A program made the position numbers and the translations under genes. 64,000 nt of DNA. It comes from Paenibacillaceae bacterium (lineage in GTDB: Bacteria > Bacillota > Clostridia > Lachnospirales > Lachnospiraceae). Position 1 is the first letter of the stretch; each line of letters opens with the position of its first letter. Below are positions 54,776 through 63,896 of the stretch, one piece after another. The stretch is from NCBI GenBank assembly GCA_015057705.1, contig SVDU01000021.1, positions 35,996 to 99,995 of the forward strand, written 5' to 3'. The notes beneath the pieces were generated by a model that did no database searches, was not told the origin of the DNA, and saw only the letters and a program-made list of their open reading frames with translations.

Positions 54776-55940
54776 GCGGGATATATCCATTTTGTTGAAT
54801 GAAGCATTGTTTATAGTACTTAAAATTAAATCAAAATTAGCTAAATCGGCTAACAGCAATAATATTTTTATAATTCGGTTTGCTCATATCGGAGATTTTT
54901 GTATATGGTTAGATAGTGCGAAAGCATATAGAGAGTTATACCCAGGTAAAAAAATAATTTTTTTGACATACTCATATAAAAATATAACAGAACTCGCAGA
55001 AGCTACAGGATATTTTGATAAAGTCATTAGTTTTGAAACAGAGGGTTTTAGACGTATTCGTGCATTGAAAAAGGCTTTGAATTTTTCAGGTGAAACAATA
55101 ATTAATGCTAATCCTTCCAGATCTATTTTATCAGATCTCTTTGTTTTGGCTGTGAAAGTGAATAATAGAGTTGCACAGCAAAGTGACATTACAGAGATGT
55201 CTTCCAGGGCGTTAAAACGTTCAGACCGAATATATGATAGGGTTATTCCCTGCAATATGAATGAAATGGAATTGGTTAAGAATGCCGACTTTATGCGGGG
55301 ACTGGGATTAAGTGATTTTAGAGCTGGAATGTTTGAAATACCTGATATACCATGTAAAGTAGAGATACCGGGTGAAAAATACGCAGTAATTTTTCCAGAT
55401 GCAGATACAGAAATAAAAATGTGGAATTATAATAATTTTGCCAATGTGATAAAAAATATAATTGACATATATCAGTATAAATGTCTGCTTTTAGGAAGTG
55501 AGAAATTTAAATATATTGGTAATAATATTTGTGATATAGTAAATAATACTAATTGCAATAACTTAATGGGGCAAACTACATTGCCTCAGTGCATACAATT
55601 GGTAAGAAATGCGCAAATTGTGGTTTCAAATGATACAGGAGGAGCACATATTGCTGCTGGAGTTCGAACGCCGTGTGTTGTACTGGCTGTAGGCTGGAAT
55701 AGAGGTAGATTTTTTCCATACAAATTAGAGCAATTAAATGCTGAGGATGTATTACCTAATGATTTAATAGCTAATGTTAAATGCTTAGGATGTGGAATTG
55801 AAAATATTAACAGATATAATCCGGAATGCGGGATACAAGGGGTCACCAGATGTATTGCAGAAAATACAGTAGAGGATGTTTTGGATAAAATAAAAGAAAT
55901 CATGGAGCAGAAAAATGGCGAATCTGTTAAACAAGATTAA
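54759..55940 (+). CDS. GT9 (ADP-heptose:LPS heptosyltransferase-like) glycosyltransferase 2
   Basis: A 393-residue GT9 protein, paralogous to its upstream neighbour. IIRFAHIGDFCIWLDSAKAY is the N-terminal motif; VVSNDTGGAHIAAGVRTPCV is the C-terminal motif; cysteines in KCLGCGIENI and CGIQGVTRCIAE repeat the pattern of the first protein. It overlaps both neighbouring GT9 genes (16 and 26 bases), so all three are made together. Probable heptosyltransferase acting on the lipid-linked glycan; donor inferred from genomic context. Confidence 0.85.
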   Translation: MRDTIKRDISILLNEALFIVLKIKSKLAKSANSNNIFIIRFAHIGDFCIWLDSAKAYRELYPGKKIIFLTYSYKNITELAEATGYFDKVISFETEGFRRIRALKKALNFSGETIINANPSRSILSDLFVLAVKVNNRVAQQSDITEMSSRALKRSDRIYDRVIPCNMNEMELVKNADFMRGLGLSDFRAGMFEIPDIPCKVEIPGEKYAVIFPDADTEIKMWNYNNFANVIKNIIDIYQYKCLLLGSEKFKYIGNNICDIVNNTNCNNLMGQTTLPQCIQLVRNAQIVVSNDTGGAHIAAGVRTPCVVLAVGWNRGRFFPYKLEQLNAEDVLPNDLIANVKCLGCGIENINRYNPECGIQGVTRCIAENTVEDVLDKIKEIMEQKNGESVKQD

Positions 55941-57063
55941 GAAAATAAAATCAAGACTAATAGACGAGATGTTTATTTTTAAACATGCGCATTTGGTGCG
56001 TAATATAATAGAATCTATAGAGGATGATATTATACCAGGTGATGAAAGAAAAGATAATTATATATATATATCATTTCGTCCAACCGGTGGGTTTGGAGAT
56101 TATATTATTAGTTCAAAGCTGTTAGATGAGATCAAAGAAATGGTTCCTTGTAAAATAGATGTTTTTTGTGAAAACGTAGAATATGGATTGGCAGTATATG
56201 GGAAGCGGGAAGATACAAATGTTCTACCTATAAATACTTTTTATTCACAAATGTGGAAATATGATCTGGCCTTGACTATAGAGCATTTTATACATATAGA
56301 AAGACAAAATGCAAATAAAATTGGGCGTATAAGTCCTGAATTTATGGATAAATTGAACAGTTTGAAGAAAGGCTATAAGACATATTATCCTGCGATTGAG
56401 CAACAATGGTTTAGAGAATCTATGCATTTTAGGAGATGTGAGCTTAAAGGGATTAATCGTTGGTCGGAGTTACGGCATGGAGATATATTTAAAATGGAAG
56501 ACCAAAGGACCTGGATACCTTTAGATAAAAATTATATTGAAAGAATAAAAAAATTAGGTTTGGATACAAAACGATATATCACTATAAATCGTGGTGCAGA
56601 TAGCATGGGACGATCTAAAATGCAGACTAAGGTTTGGCCTTTAGAGTATTATGTGGAATTTGTGAAGTTATTTAAAAAGAAATACTTAGATATAGAAGTA
56701 ATACAAATCGGAGCAAAAAGTAATATTGAAGTTGAAGGCGTGGATCAATGTATATTTGGAGAGAGTCTGGAGACTACAAAATGGATTTTGAAACAATCAT
56801 TACTTCATTTAGATTGTGAAGGCGGATTGGTACATTTAGCAACTCAGTTAGATACTAAATGCGTAGTTATCTTTGGCCCCACACCTAAACACTTTTATGA
56901 GTACCCGCAGAATATTAATTTAGTTTATGAAGGCTGTAATAACTGTATGGGTTCACACCCGGATTGGGCATTTGAATGTTATAGAGGTTTTGATAAGCCT
57001 GAATGTATGTATAAAGTTACTCCTGAAATTGTTATGGATAATATACGGAATATTTTAGATTAG
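55915..57063 (+). CDS. GT9 (heptosyltransferase-like) glycosyltransferase 3
   Basis: A 382-residue GT9-like protein, the most diverged of the three. The N-terminal motif reads SFRPTGGFGDYIISSKLLDE and the C-terminal motif LDCEGGLVHLATQLDTKCVV, with E in place of the usual D-T. Cysteines GCNNCMG and FECYRG are near the end. The changed donor site could mean another donor or specificity. It overlaps the preceding gene by 26 bases and is followed by three genes of unknown function. Confidence 0.82.
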   Translation: MANLLNKIKKIKSRLIDEMFIFKHAHLVRNIIESIEDDIIPGDERKDNYIYISFRPTGGFGDYIISSKLLDEIKEMVPCKIDVFCENVEYGLAVYGKREDTNVLPINTFYSQMWKYDLALTIEHFIHIERQNANKIGRISPEFMDKLNSLKKGYKTYYPAIEQQWFRESMHFRRCELKGINRWSELRHGDIFKMEDQRTWIPLDKNYIERIKKLGLDTKRYITINRGADSMGRSKMQTKVWPLEYYVEFVKLFKKKYLDIEVIQIGAKSNIEVEGVDQCIFGESLETTKWILKQSLLHLDCEGGLVHLATQLDTKCVVIFGPTPKHFYEYPQNINLVYEGCNNCMGSHPDWAFECYRGFDKPECMYKVTPEIVMDNIRNILD

Positions 57064-57083
57064 TTAGTGGAGGTACATGAAAA

Positions 57084-57329
57084 ATGGGAGAAGTAATTCG
57101 TATTATTAAAGAAGTTTCATTGAGCGGTGGAAAATTTATGATAGAATTAAATCATGGAACTGAGAAAAATGGATTGCGGGATATTCATATTCAAAATGAA
57201 AAATTCCGTTTAAGCGTTCCAGAAACTGAGTTTCTACAAATGGCATCTTGTGTTCTTCTTGCACGAAGACAGTTGGAATTGATAAAGGGTAAAGATAATT
57301 TAGCTGAAGTTATGAAGAGAAGAGGCTAA
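57084..57329 (+). CDS. Small hypothetical protein in glycan cluster 2
   Basis: An 81-residue soluble protein. I do not recognise a named family. The middle reads DIHIQNEKFRLSVPETEFLQMA, and the same pattern (I-H-I, R, hydrophobic, E-F-L, A) occurs in the N-terminal part of the protein at 57999-58874, so the two share a small domain. No membrane segment, no catalytic motif. GGAGG is 10 bases before ATG 57084, and the gene is five bases from the next. It probably acts with the neighbouring proteins. Confidence 0.65.
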   Translation: MGEVIRIIKEVSLSGGKFMIELNHGTEKNGLRDIHIQNEKFRLSVPETEFLQMASCVLLARRQLELIKGKDNLAEVMKRRG

Positions 57330-57333
57330 TAAT

Positions 57334-57990
57334 ATGTTTATAAACAAACTACATGTTATGGATTTTTTTGAGCTAATAAACGGTAGTTCCATAGATTATG
57401 TTTTAATAAAAAATGTTGGAAGAGAACTTCCGGATCAATTAAAAGACGGAAAAGACATAGATATTATTGTTAAAGATAATCAAATTGATAAATTTGAAAA
57501 ATTTATGAAAAGTCATAATTTTAGCATTGTTGATCATCCTCTAGGAAGAAAAAATGGATGGAATTTTGGTTATCAATTGCCAGAGCATCAGTTTTGGAAA
57601 AAGAATAATATAGAAGAAACTCTTTATATAGATGTATCTTTTAAACTATCTTGTAAAAGTCTCAGTCCAAAAATATGGATACCATTGGATCAACAGATAA
57701 ATAAAGATATATGGGAAAATAAAGTATTTGATAAAAAAAACGGATGGTGGATCATGGATGATCGTACTATATTTATTTATATGATTGTCCGTTCCGTATT
57801 CGATAAAAATCAATTTAAAGATGTATATGTTAATGATATAGAAAAAATGTCATATTTACTTAATGATATTGATGTGGTTAGAAGTATGGAATGTGTATTC
57901 TTTAAATATACTAATCGTTTAATTGATTTGTTAAAAGAGAAGCGATATGATGATATTATTAATGATTATATCTGTTTTGTAGAATATTAG
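57334..57990 (+). CDS. Hypothetical protein with nucleotidyltransferase-like motif
   Basis: A 218-residue soluble protein. YVLIKNVGRELPD followed by GKDIDIIVKDN resembles the beta-strand and D-x-D of the nucleotidyltransferase superfamily (minimal nucleotidyltransferase or NTP_transf_5 type). The rest is rich in aromatic and charged residues and gives no further motif. It may nucleotidylate or otherwise modify a glycan or lipid intermediate, an inference from the motif and place only. The start follows the preceding stop closely. Confidence 0.6.
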   Translation: MFINKLHVMDFFELINGSSIDYVLIKNVGRELPDQLKDGKDIDIIVKDNQIDKFEKFMKSHNFSIVDHPLGRKNGWNFGYQLPEHQFWKKNNIEETLYIDVSFKLSCKSLSPKIWIPLDQQINKDIWENKVFDKKNGWWIMDDRTIFIYMIVRSVFDKNQFKDVYVNDIEKMSYLLNDIDVVRSMECVFFKYTNRLIDLLKEKRYDDIINDYICFVEY

Positions 57991-57998
57991 GAGGATAT

Positions 57999-58874
57999 AT
58001 GAGCAATCCGGCTGTTATTACACTTGCGTCTTTGAGTGATATTAAAGGATTTCCTTATAGATTTGAAATTGAAGATAATATAGGAGAAGCGATTCACATT
58101 CATTACAAAGATATACGCATGGATCTAACTATAAAAGAATTTTTAGAATTAGCGGAAGCAATTGAAGAGATAATAAATGATTTAGTAGAGGTGGAAGAGT
58201 TTCGGTGTAGAGATTTTGATCCAGTAAATCTGGTTGGTTTAGCACCATTACTTCCATTTTTAAGTGATATCATATATACAGAAGTATTTTTAGAAGATTT
58301 AATAGTTGACACTTATGATGAAGGTGGTAATCCTGTTTTACTTAATTTAAAATGTTCAAGGATTATCAAAGCATTACAAGGGCATTGTGGAGAAAATGAT
58401 TCTAGAAAGCAAGTCAATTATTATAATAATTTTAGATGGATAAAACAAGATAATTCAGAACGATTACAATATAATTTAGAGCAAATTAAAAAAAATGGAT
58501 ATCCAGTTAATAAGGAACTTATAACGCTATTTAATAATGATAATATATTATATGATGGACAACATAGAGCAGCATGTCTTTATTATTTATATGGTAACAT
58601 TAAAGTGCCAGTAAGACGTTTGTTATTTAAAGATAATAAATTTTCAAATAATAAATTGGATACGCTTCATTCAGATCGAGTGGAGGTTCTGGGGTGTAAT
58701 GGGGCGGTAAGCTATGGAACTTGGCAAGAAGGGGAAGGTGTTTATGAAATTTCGGCTAATGTTGAATCTGTTATTATTCATAAGCTTCCACTAAGTGAAG
58801 AAATTATTATTGATATAAGTGGAGTGAAACGGGGAAAAGAAGATGGTAAATTTATGATTGAAATACATGATTAG
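57999..58874 (+). CDS. Hypothetical protein with ParB-like DGQHRAA motif
   Basis: A 291-residue soluble protein from ATG 57999 behind AGGAGG. The N-terminal 55 residues share the IHI...R...EFL...A domain with the 81-residue protein at 57084. The centre has NNDNILYDGQHRAACLYYLY followed by KVPVRRL, which is the ParB/sulfiredoxin-like nucleotide-binding motif (DGxHR). The C-terminal 80 residues are beta-rich. ParB-like domains bind and split CTP or act on phosphate groups, so an enzyme acting on phosphorylated glycan is conceivable. No DNA-binding domain is visible, so partition function is unlikely. Confidence 0.62.
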   Translation: MSNPAVITLASLSDIKGFPYRFEIEDNIGEAIHIHYKDIRMDLTIKEFLELAEAIEEIINDLVEVEEFRCRDFDPVNLVGLAPLLPFLSDIIYTEVFLEDLIVDTYDEGGNPVLLNLKCSRIIKALQGHCGENDSRKQVNYYNNFRWIKQDNSERLQYNLEQIKKNGYPVNKELITLFNNDNILYDGQHRAACLYYLYGNIKVPVRRLLFKDNKFSNNKLDTLHSDRVEVLGCNGAVSYGTWQEGEGVYEISANVESVIIHKLPLSEEIIIDISGVKRGKEDGKFMIEIHD

Positions 58875-59024
58875 CTTTGTTAAATATAAGTCTTTTATAA
58901 TATATTATCTAAGATAATAGTTAGTAAGTAAGAGAAGCTATTAAATATATGCAGGAAACATAAATGATTATAGAAAAAAGATATATGTGTATTAGCTTAT
59001 TATACACAGAGTTGAGGAGATTTA

Positions 59025-59375
59025 ATGATAAACTTTTTAAAGAAAATTATCCCATGTTCTAAAAGAGATATAATTCTAGTATATGAGAAGCAGGAAGGCA
59101 TATTACAGGGGCAGAAGGATATTAATGAACGATTATGCGATCTGGAGCAAGTAATAAAAGATTGTCACATAAAGGAGACCTATGAACGATTATGCAATTT
59201 GGAACAAGTACTGGTAGATGGGCAGATGAAAGAGACATTAGAACGCTTGCGTAACATTGAAGATGAGATGGTTGTACGATTAACACATATAGAAGAAAAA
59301 GAAGATAATCTAATGCAGAATTCCGGAAACATTGAAGATCGAAAAATACGTATTAAATTGTTTGGAGGAGAATAA
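59025..59375 (+). CDS. Short coiled-coil protein, probably the 5' part of a truncated gene
   Basis: A 116-residue protein from ATG 59025 behind GAGGAGA. Three copies of a unit of about 23 residues (ERLCDLEQV, ERLCNLEQV, ERLRNIEDE at their cores) form a coiled coil. The frame stops at TAA 59373-59375, but it continues in the same frame for 29 more codons with coding-like sequence (AVWFYESDEDDYTAQIPQDN) to a stop at 59463. A nonsense mutation in a longer gene is therefore likely. Function unknown. Confidence 0.5.
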   Translation: MINFLKKIIPCSKRDIILVYEKQEGILQGQKDINERLCDLEQVIKDCHIKETYERLCNLEQVLVDGQMKETLERLRNIEDEMVVRLTHIEEKEDNLMQNSGNIEDRKIRIKLFGGE

Positions 59376-59783
59376 GCGGTTTGGTTTTATGAGTCAGATG
59401 AAGACGATTATACAGCACAAATACCACAAGACAATCTTACTGAGGATGTTCATACGTTTAAATGATATCGTAACTCACTTGTAAATATATGAAAAGTACA
59501 CATTACAGTGGAGTGTTTGCTAAAATTGGTATTAATTTGGAGGTAAATAGAAGATAGCATTATTTAATAAAAAAGAGGATATGATGGAACGGATAATTCA
59601 TAATGAGGGGAAAATTGATCGAATTGAAAAGTAATTAAGATCTAATTATTATGAAGAATAGTTGTACCTATAGTCTTATTCACAAAATGGTTAGGATTTA
59701 TTAATTTATCATCTGTCTCAACGGTTGAATTTGAATAAACCAACCTATTGATATTAGAACACATCACCCATAAAGAATTAGTA

Positions 59784-60020
59784 ATACTGCATTTCTTCAT
59801 GAATTGGAAAGTAAGGGTATCAATATTGAGGCAAATTCTAATTTGTTTGATGCGTTTAGCGTCCCAATGATATAAATTTATGTCGTGGTATCGGGTAGAT
59901 AAAGGGAACATGCCCTTTTATATGATTGATGACTGGAGTGGGCGAAATAGTTTTATTAAAAGCAATGTTGAAATGTTTGTTAAGGGAAACCCTTCTTTTA
60001 ATATTCAAGAAGTTAATTAA
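59784..60020 (+). pseudogene. Frameshifted gene fragment
   Basis: Two frames join into one coding-like peptide. From about 59786 one frame reads TAFLHELESKGINIEANSNL and on to SVPMI, stopping at 59873. The next frame (from 59871) continues YKFMSWYRVDKGNM and reads to NPSFNIQEVN and a stop at 60018-60020. A single-base shift near 59870 would restore the frame. Family unrecognised. It is part of the decayed stretch between the glycan genes and the IS3 remnants. Confidence 0.5.
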
Positions 60021-60060
60021 AACAACAAATCGTTGCTCTCTATCGAGGCGGAAAGAGAAA

Positions 60061-61003
60061 ATGCGATATTATCAGAGTATATACTATATTGCAAATTCAC
60101 TACTTGGTAAATGGATTGCCCAGACAAATAACAGTGGTTCAATTAAGGAAAAAGATAACCGTTCTACAGAAGACGCCGAGCTGATCAGGCTTCGCAAATC
60201 AAAACAGCAGCTTAAGATGGAGAACTACAAATTCCAAGAAGCACCTATTATTACGAAGCTAAAGCAAAGCAAGACGAATCTGAACTGACTGCAAACATAT
60301 TTGATATTTTTAAGGCGAGCCGCAATAATCACGGGAAAGAAAAATAAAATCTGATTTAAACGATAGAAATCTGATTGCTTCTCACCGTCGCATCGGAAAA
60401 ATTATGAAGCAGGAAGGACTTGTTTCAAGTTATACGACCGTTCAGTTCCATCCGCAAAAAGATACCTGCAACGAGTCAAAAAATGGAAACATCGTTGACC
60501 GCCAATTCAATTAACAAACATATAGAAATATTGTTGTTAGTGACCTAACATATGTTAGGGCCGGCATGAGCTGGAACTATATATGTGTGCTTGTTGATCT
60601 CTTTAATATAGAAATAATTGGTTACAGTGCCGGTCGCAACAAAACAGCAGACCTTGTAAAACAGGCAATTCAATCCGTAAAAGGGAAGCTGAATGATATC
60701 CAGATATTTCATACGGATCGCGGTAACGAATTCAAGAATCAGACGATTGATGAAACTCTGAAAGCATTTGAAATTCAGTGCTCTCTCAGCCATAAAGGGT
60801 GTCCTTATGATAATGCAGTTGCAAAAGCAACATTAAAAATAATTAAAACAGAGTTTGTCAGGAACCAGACCTTTAGCACCTTATATCATCTTAAGATAGA
60901 ATTGTCTGATTATGTAAACTGGTTCAATAACCACAGGGTTCATTCTTCACTGTATCTGACACCGACGAAGTATAGAATGATTACCCTTAAAAAAGTTGTC
61001 TAG
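60061..61003 (+). pseudogene. IS3-family transposase (OrfA end plus OrfB), inactive
   Basis: The first frame (to 60288) contains NRSTEDAELIRLRKSKQQLK, the leucine-zipper end of OrfA. The OrfB parts follow in other frames: YYEAKAKQDESELTANIFDI (60249), then from 60368 the RRIGKIMKQEGLVSSYTTVQ region, and from about 60540 VSDLTYVRAG, FHTDRGNEFKNQ and the end WFNNHRVHSSLYLTPTKY. There are at least two frame changes and an in-frame stop. The third catalytic residue, normally Glu in NAVAEA, reads Lys (NAVAKATLK), so it is dead in any case. Sequence after 61003 (TGTTGACAATCCA) looks like the right element end; no left end was found. Confidence 0.82.
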
Positions 61004-61157
61004 AAAACTGTTGACAATCCATAATTATTTTTGAAACAAATTAAATATATTTCACTTTAAATCTAAGAAGTGTAAGTCAAATTGAGAAGATTTATATATG
61101 GGAATGTTGAATTGTAAATATATGTACATTACATAAACTTACTAACCTGCTATTAGT

Positions 61158-61475
61158 CTAGGCTTCACCGCATTTACCATTCCCTTTCTGAATTAATAGC
61201 TGGTATATTGAATGCCTCGATCGGAATGTAGGAAAGACATGGAATCTGTCTGATATCCATAAGCAGTTTTTTATGTGGTTCTGTGGCTGAAAATCCTGTT
61301 TGATCAGATTCTCCTGTTCCTGAACTTTTGTTGATGCATGGTTGAGATCCTTTAGCTTTCTGTGAGACTTATGAAGCCACCTTTGTTTCCCCATTATTGC
61401 AGAACATCTAATCCCCACTGATGGAGAGCCATAGTTATCGTTGTATGGGGGCTTAGAAAAATGAAATGCGTTCAA
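61158..61475 (-). pseudogene. IS3-family OrfB remnant on the minus strand
   Basis: The minus-strand frame reads YNDNYGSPSVG, like the HTH_21 part of IS3 OrfB (YGSPRI), then ENLIKQDFQPQNHIKNCLWI, like the stretch before the first catalytic Asp (NLLNRDF...PNEKWLTD). In a neighbouring frame FLHSDRGIQYTSY is the second Asp motif. Several frame changes are needed to join them. It is a different element from the one at 60061. The rest of 61004-61621 shows nothing. Confidence 0.55.
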
Positions 61476-61621
61476 TTGCTGGGATTAGCGACTACACTTA
61501 AATGCTAACACTCCAGTTTGATGAGTAGGATAAAAATATATTTTTGCTGGAATGATAATTTATAGATATGTAAAAATATCAAATTAATGTATTGATAAAG
61601 GAGGGATTAAAAGTAAATTTT

Positions 61622-63220
61622 ATGGAAAAAAAAAGAAATTCTAATATTGAACTTTATCGAGTAGTAAGTATGATACTTATCACTATTTTTCATTTTTCTG
61701 ATCATGGAAATATTAGTGTAGATGTTACAATGGCACCCACCATCAATTGGTATATTTTGAGTTTTTCACGTATAGGTGGTGGATTGGGAAATTGTGCTTT
61801 TGTATTAATAACTGGTTACTTTTTATCATCTAAAGAGTTCAAATTAAAAAAATTGATTCAATTATGGCTACAAGTATTTTTTTATTCAACACTTTTAGGA
61901 ATAGTATCTTTCGTATTAGGTTTGTGGAGTTTAAATACTATAAATATATCTCGTATGATGTTGCCAGTTATTAACAATAGATATTGGTTTTTATCCACAT
62001 ATATTATACTTTATATAACTACTCCATTTCTTAACATATTAGTAAATAATCTTGATCAAAAGAATTTTAATAAATTAATAATAACGTTAACGATTTTATT
62101 TTCTATATTACCAACTATAACACCTATGTGTGAAATAACAAATAGGGCTTCATGGTTAACTGGTGTAAATAGTCTTCCGATTTTTATACTCCTATATTTT
62201 ATTGGTGCATATATTAAAAAGTATGATTATAGAATTTTCATAAATAATAAATATCAACTTACTTTATCTATTGGATTATGCCTTTGTTTATTTTTGAGTA
62301 TGCTATCAATTAAGTATTTTGTTGATTTAAATTATTTGGGAGAATTTTATTTTGTGTGGGGAATGGAGAAGACACCTATTGTTTTAACAGCAATATGTCT
62401 TTTTATTTATTTTAAAGATTTAAATATTAAATATAATAAGTATATTAATATAGTGGCATCGTCTGTATTCGGTATATATCTTCTGCATACGAATATTGAA
62501 TTCTCACAATATATATTTAAAACAGTATTTAGTAATACAAAAACATTCTACTCTTATTTGTTATTACCTCAACTTATTCTTGCAGTGACATTAATACTGA
62601 TAATAGGTGTAATAGTAGATCACATAAGAATATTAATATTTGAAAAGCCAACAATGTTAATTGTAGAAACATTGTTAGCAAAAGAAAATATGAGGTTAAA
62701 TGCCATTAAGTTTAAGTTAATTTATCTTTTTGTAATTGTAGCATTTTTGTTATTAGGAAAACTTATTTATGATAATCATAATTACAAACATCATATAGTT
62801 AATATTGGAAATAATGATTACGCTTCAGCGCCGTTATTAGATGATAAACTAATTGTAGAAAAAATAAATATTAAAGCATCAAAAATTACTGCAATTTCAT
62901 TTACTCCTGTTACTTGGGGGAAAAGATTTGATAATAGTGATATGTTAAATATTCAAATACTCAACTCAAACAAAGTTCCTATATTTGATAAAGATATAAA
63001 GTTAAATTCGCTCCCAGATAATAAAGAATATAGGATGAATGTTAGAGATCTTTCGATTAATTATAATGAAGATTATTATATTAGTTTTAAAAGTTCCAAT
63101 AATGACAAAGAAAATTATATAGCATTAATGATGAATAGTGACGTAGCTCACGATACTAAATTATATGTTGATAATATATACAAAAATGGTACTCTCGATT
63201 TAATCATATTTGGATATTGA
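61622..63220 (+). CDS. Acyltransferase family 3 (OafA/YrhL-type) with C-terminal extracytoplasmic domain
   Basis: A 532-residue membrane acyltransferase. About ten membrane segments fill residues 10-345 with NIELYRVVSMILITIFHFSDHG at the start, the catalytic His lying in FHFSDHG, and GIYLLHTNI near the end. A further membrane segment (about residues 360-380) is followed by about 150 residues of beta-rich sequence, probably outside the cell. Such enzymes O-acetylate surface polysaccharides. ATG 61622 is used although AAAGGAGG (61597-61604) is rather far; no better start is present. It is AT-rich, like cluster 2, and lies between IS remnants. Confidence 0.85.
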   Translation: MEKKRNSNIELYRVVSMILITIFHFSDHGNISVDVTMAPTINWYILSFSRIGGGLGNCAFVLITGYFLSSKEFKLKKLIQLWLQVFFYSTLLGIVSFVLGLWSLNTINISRMMLPVINNRYWFLSTYIILYITTPFLNILVNNLDQKNFNKLIITLTILFSILPTITPMCEITNRASWLTGVNSLPIFILLYFIGAYIKKYDYRIFINNKYQLTLSIGLCLCLFLSMLSIKYFVDLNYLGEFYFVWGMEKTPIVLTAICLFIYFKDLNIKYNKYINIVASSVFGIYLLHTNIEFSQYIFKTVFSNTKTFYSYLLLPQLILAVTLILIIGVIVDHIRILIFEKPTMLIVETLLAKENMRLNAIKFKLIYLFVIVAFLLLGKLIYDNHNYKHHIVNIGNNDYASAPLLDDKLIVEKINIKASKITAISFTPVTWGKRFDNSDMLNIQILNSNKVPIFDKDIKLNSLPDNKEYRMNVRDLSINYNEDYYISFKSSNNDKENYIALMMNSDVAHDTKLYVDNIYKNGTLDLIIFGY

Positions 63221-63302
63221 AATATTATTTGACTTTTCTTTATTTATTTGTGAATGTCAATGAAAATATTTACCACCGGGGATGCGGACGTTTTGTTGGA
63301 CA

Positions 63303-63896
63303 TTAAACAGCCAACCCCAGACTTCTTCTATAGTCTAACGGACTCATTCCTCCAAGGGATAGCTTAATCCGTTTTTCAGCATACCACTTTATATATTTAT
63401 CAAGTTCCCCTATGAACTGGCCTATTGTAACGCCAGTCCATGAGTAACCATAAAACATCTCATTTTTAAGTCTGCCAAAGAAACCTTCACAAGCAGAGTT
63501 ATCAGGTGAGCAACCTTTTTTTGACATCGAACGTGTAAGCATAGCCTTTTCCATCCGTTCAATCCAGCCCGACCAACGGTAATGGCAGCCCCGGTCAGAG
63601 TGTATGATAGGCTTTTCATCTTCGCCAAGTGATAAAATAGCTTCATCAAGCATAGTGTTAACCAGTTCTGCATTAGGTGATGTACTAATAGTCCAGCTTA
63701 CTGGGAGTCCATCAAAACAATCTATGATTGGAGATAAGTACACTTTTCCAGCAGGGATATGAAACTCGGTTATGTCTGTCAACCACTTATTATTGGGCTT
63801 ATCTGCATGAAACTCACGATTAACTATATTTTCAACCTCAGGACTTAATTCTCCTTTGTAGGAATTGTATTTCTTTCGCTTGATATTGGGGACTAC
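63303..63896 (-). pseudogene. IS3-family transposase OrfB, N-terminally truncated
   Basis: The minus-strand frame from about 63896 reads VVPNIKRKKYNSYKGELSPE, then ADKPNNKWLTDITEFH (first Asp), IIHSDRGCHYRWSG (second Asp), DNSACEGFFGRLKNEMFYG (Glu present) and SPLDYRRSLG. The catalytic core is therefore whole, but an in-frame stop lies just upstream of residue VVP and the usual N-terminal 60-100 residues are missing; a fragment MFLMKDQIYECCKE is seen at 63922-63936 in another frame. Sequence at 63275-63300 (GATGCGGACGTTTTGTTGGA) looks like the element's end. Nothing else is recognised to the window edge. Confidence 0.75.

Noticed and set aside
57999..58874. Chromosome partition protein ParB
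   Set aside because: It has only the DGxHR-like motif; no ParB helix-turn-helix and no parA or parS context.
59642..59911. An 89-codon minus-strand frame in the decayed region
   Set aside because: The plus strand gives better coding-like fragments here (59784-60020); the minus frame shows no known domain.
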